From the NCBI GenBank assembly GCA_900551585.1, contig URWU01000078.1, positions 1-7,073 of the forward strand: a DNA stretch of 7,073 nucleotides, in the 5' to 3' direction. This document shows positions 5,544 through 7,073 of the stretch, in pieces. A model generated the notes under the pieces. That model had not been told where the DNA came from, did no database searches, and saw only the letters and a program-made list of their open reading frames with translations. The position numbers and the translations under genes are program-made. How positions within the stretch are numbered: position 1 is the first letter of the stretch; every line of letters begins with the position of its first letter. This DNA comes from an uncultured Alphaproteobacteria bacterium. Lineage in GTDB: Bacteria > Pseudomonadota > Alphaproteobacteria > RF32 > CAG-239.

Positions 5544-6077
5544 TTAACGGCAGCTGAACTCGCGAGCCTGTGTCTGGTTTACGATATTCAGGATTTTACC
5601 GTCCGGTGCCTGAGACAAAACCAAGCGGTCGCCGGGAGCCAGCTTTTCAAACTCTTTACGCAAGCGAAGATTAGTCTCTGCCCCGGCGCTGAAACGATAA
5701 ACGTTTTTTTCACCGGCTTTGACAAACAAGCTGAGCATGGTTCCGCAAAGCTCGGTTCTTTCGGTAAATTTTTGATAAGTCGCCGAAACATTTTTATAAG
5801 TCGTTTCCAGAACAGCTGCACCGATATAGCGGAATTCTCCGCGCAAATCGAGATAATCTGCAACATCATGGTTGGTAACCGCAACAACCTGACCGTCGGC
5901 AATATCAAGCGTCATCAGGGTATCTTGGCAAATCATTTCCACAAAAGGAGCAATCGTTTCAAACTTGGCAGGAGTTTCAGCCGTCAGCTTAAATCCTTTA
6001 CCACTTGTCAAATTCACTTCCACGGAAGCAGGCATAAGATGTTTATACATCACTCTGCCGGAAATTGTCTTGTTCAT
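5544..6077 (-). CDS. Uncharacterised 177-aa protein with a possible internal repeat
   Basis: I do not recognise this family. The product is soluble-looking, with no signal peptide or membrane segment, and seems rich in beta strand. Two similar segments sit 98 residues apart: LMTLDIADGQVVAVTN (54-69) and LVLSQAPDGKILNIVN (152-167), both with a DG turn followed by alternating hydrophobic residues and Asn, suggesting two related beta units around a middle section (about 76-149) with a YQKFTERTELCGTML stretch. Cys residues are at 50, 111 and 176. The open frame extends upstream to 6185, but that part reads KSKVRLCNCYFSKYNLF and looks non-coding, so ATG 6077 is preferred; ATG 6050, with a weak GGCAGAG before it, is an alternative. 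Neither has a strong Shine-Dalgarno. The gene is a single unit with its own terminator; codon choice supports coding on this strand. Confidence 0.72.
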   Translation of the reverse strand: MNKTISGRVMYKHLMPASVEVNLTSGKGFKLTAETPAKFETIAPFVEMICQDTLMTLDIADGQVVAVTNHDVADYLDLRGEFRYIGAAVLETTYKNVSATYQKFTERTELCGTMLSLFVKAGEKNVYRFSAGAETNLRLRKEFEKLAPGDRLVLSQAPDGKILNIVNQTQAREFSCR

Positions 6078-6107
6078 ACGCACTAAAATTAAATGGTGAA
6101 TAAATAA

Positions 6108-6113
6108 ATTATA
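6108..6113 (-). promoter_or_regulatory. Candidate -10 element for the 177-aa protein gene
   Basis: A perfect TATAAT lies on the minus strand at 6113-6108, which would start transcription near 6101, 24 nt before ATG 6077. Its -35 region is poor. Alternatively, a perfect TTGACA at 6185-6180 is followed at 17 nt by a weak TAGTTT (6162-6157). Either could serve; neither is complete. Confidence 0.35.
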
Positions 6114-6251
6114 TTTAGAAAAATAACAGTTACATAATCGGACTTTTGATTTTAGTAAACTATCGCCAAAAAATATTTTTGTCAATCAAACAAAATATTC
6201 GCCTGCCCGATTCCTTTAAATCTCAAATATCGGAATAACTAAACCAGCCAC

Positions 6252-6282
6252 AAAAAAAACCTCCCTGTTCAGGGAGGTTTTT
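6252..6282 (-). terminator. Rho-independent terminator of rplQ (potentially bidirectional)
   Basis: CCTCCCTG (6260-6267) pairs with CAGGGAGG (6270-6277). On the minus strand eight T (6259-6252) follow the stem; on the plus strand five T follow. It begins about 20 nt after the rplQ stop codon. Confidence 0.95.
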
Positions 6283-6300
6283 AAGAAACTAAAGCGGAAC

Positions 6301-6750
6301 CTATTTAGATTCGCTGCTTGCTTTCTCAGCTTCAGCCATAGCAGCTTTTTCAGCGGCAACACGGGCCAAATCTTTAGCACCTTTAGCGTTAACATCGCGG
6401 TCAACCAATTCAATGACGGCCATCGGAGCGCAGTCGCCATAACGGAAACCGGCTTTCAGAACGCGGGTGTAACCACCGTTGCGGTCTTTGTAACGCTCAG
6501 CCAAAGTAGAGAAAAGCTTGGAAACAGTTTCATTGTCGCGCAGGAAAGCCAGAGCTTGTCTGCGATTATTCAATTGGCCTTTTTTAGCCAGAGTGATCAT
6601 GTTGTCAGCAAAAGTTCTCAATTCTTTAGCGCGGGTAACAGTAACTTTAATTTGTTCATGGGTCAACAAAGCATTGGTCAGGTTAGAGAACAAAGCTTTA
6701 CGAGCGTTGGTGTCCATATTCAGTTTTCTGTGTTGCATTCCATGTCTCAT
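6301..6750 (-). CDS. rplQ: 50S ribosomal protein L17
   Basis: L17 is a structural protein of the large ribosomal subunit near the peptide exit tunnel. The 149-residue product shows the family signature throughout: MRHG at the N-terminus, RKALFSNLTNALLTHEQI (17-34), TRAKELRTFADNMITLAKKG (39-58), RRQALAFLRD (63-72), and YKDRNGGYTRVLKAGFRYGDCAPMAVIEL (87-115, in two parts around the NGGYTR core). An Ala/Glu/Lys-rich tail follows residue 120, as in many alphaproteobacterial L17 proteins. The frame is open to 6834, but the family N-terminus and an AAAGGA about 8 nt upstream fix the start at ATG 6750. L17 usually follows rpoA directly; here the 323 nt upstream contain no rpoA, and the gene has its own promoter candidate and terminator. 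Confidence 0.97.
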   Translation of the reverse strand: MRHGMQHRKLNMDTNARKALFSNLTNALLTHEQIKVTVTRAKELRTFADNMITLAKKGQLNNRRQALAFLRDNETVSKLFSTLAERYKDRNGGYTRVLKAGFRYGDCAPMAVIELVDRDVNAKGAKDLARVAAEKAAMAEAEKASSESK

Positions 6751-6777
6751 GACATATTTCCTTTCTATTTTCTCTGT

Positions 6778-6794
6778 GCTTTGCCGGGCAAAGC
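6778..6794 (-). repeat. Inverted repeat in the rplQ leader
   Basis: GCTTTGCC and GGCAAAGC flank a single central base, so the RNA could form a 6- to 7-bp stem with a 3- to 5-nt loop. It lies 28 nt upstream of the rplQ ATG, just before the Shine-Dalgarno region. It could be a leader stem-loop used in translational control; this is an inference. Confidence 0.5.
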
Positions 6795-6836
6795 GGATAA
6801 TTACCAATTTGGCACTACTCTTCATATATACCAAAC

Positions 6837-6858
6837 AAAAAAGCAGAAATGTTTCTGC
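6837..6858 (-). terminator. Terminator-like hairpin in the rplQ leader
   Basis: On the minus strand GCAGAAA pairs with TTTCTGC (6858-6852 with 6849-6843) and is followed by six T (6842-6837). It could end transcription arriving from beyond the window. If the promoter at 6873-6900 is used, the hairpin falls about 8 nt after the start site, which is too early for ordinary termination, and would act as a 5' stem-loop instead. Confidence 0.5.
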
Positions 6859-6872
6859 CCAAATGCAGGCTG

Positions 6873-6900
6873 ACTATAACTTAAATAAATTAAATTGCAA
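6873..6900 (-). promoter_or_regulatory. Candidate rplQ promoter
   Basis: On the minus strand TTGCAA (6900-6895) and TATAGT (6878-6873, five of six matches) are separated by 16 nt. Transcription would begin near 6866, giving a leader of about 115 nt. It supports transcription of rplQ on its own. Confidence 0.6.
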
Positions 6901-7073
6901 GCCTTTTTATCTGCTGCTCAAGCTGTGCCTTTTATTAAAGCGTTAAAGTCCCTGCTTCTCACTGATATAAAAAATTCCGAACAACCGCGCCGAAACTTTT
7001 TCATTTAAATACAAACGATTACAGAAACATGACAATTTCCCGCCTTTGCATTTTCTGGTTGCAAAAAAAAAAA

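Larger units (their letters stand above)
6751..7073. other. Gene-free 323-nt region upstream of rplQ, to the window edge
   Basis: The rplQ leader and promoter occupy 6751-6900. From 6901 to the end I see no supported gene: a minus-strand frame is open from the edge to a stop at 6943-6945 but is low-complexity and unrecognisable, and a plus-strand ATG at 7029 is open for only 15 codons. The window ends in a run of eleven A (7063-7073), which may mark an assembly edge. Confidence 0.6.

Noticed and set aside
5391..6086. 231-codon plus-strand open frame
   Set aside because: It overlaps the 177-aa gene and its terminator on the opposite strand; its sequence is rich in His, Phe, Arg and Asn and low in motif content, and it has no ribosome binding site.
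6301..6834. N-terminally extended L17 starting at 6834
   Set aside because: The extra 28 residues are not part of the family. The MRHG N-terminus at 6750 has a good Shine-Dalgarno, and the extension runs through a leader inverted repeat.
6943..7073. Minus-strand frame open from the window edge, a possible gene 3' end such as rpoA
   Set aside because: About 43 codons with a Cys/Phe-rich, low-complexity start; it does not resemble the RpoA C-terminus or any family I know.
7029..7073. Plus-strand ATG open to the window end
   Set aside because: Only 15 codons ending in a poly-A run, with no Shine-Dalgarno; too little to call a gene.

Overview
The window is bacterial chromosomal DNA, moderately AT-rich, and most likely from an alphaproteobacterium. 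The evidence is the alphaproteobacterial-looking TruA C-terminus (FLHHQVRNMVG), a CdnL-type CarD regulator, Hsp33, RecX and ApaG, and intergenic motifs that look like CtrA and CcrM (GANTC) sites. I cannot fix the genus; an uncultured, host-associated lineage would fit the low GC but is a guess. No mobile element, CRISPR array, tRNA or rRNA was found.

Layout. 1-410 (+) is the 3' part of truA (tRNA pseudouridine synthase), overlapping by 4 nt the end of convergent recX (407-967, -). RecX diverges from hslO (1050-1964, +; redox chaperone Hsp33), which is followed by a conserved-looking lipoprotein of unknown function (2042-2659, +). A bidirectional terminator separates this lipoprotein from the minus-strand genes that fill the rest: apaG (2748-3164), carD/cdnL (3530-4042), an orphan periplasmic ABC-type substrate-binding protein (4275-5399), an unrecognised 177-aa protein (5544-6077) and rplQ (6301-6750, ribosomal protein L17). 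The minus-strand genes are widely spaced, and most have their own terminator and candidate promoter, so they look like single transcription units rather than an operon.

The genes are mostly housekeeping: RNA modification, recombination control, oxidative-stress chaperoning, transcription of growth genes and ribosome structure. The more interesting material is between them. (1) The only two TTAA-N7-TTAA motifs (CtrA-box consensus) I found both sit just upstream of a start codon (lipoprotein and apaG), each overlaps a plausible -35 element, and each has a GANTC site inside it or within a few bases. (2) The 365-nt gene-free stretch between apaG and carD holds seven GANTC sites in 225 bp, a nested stem-loop, a second minus-strand terminator and a very stable GC-rich hairpin. 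(3) rplQ is not preceded by rpoA as is usual, and has its own strong promoter and a leader with two inverted repeats. These are sequence readings without experimental support.
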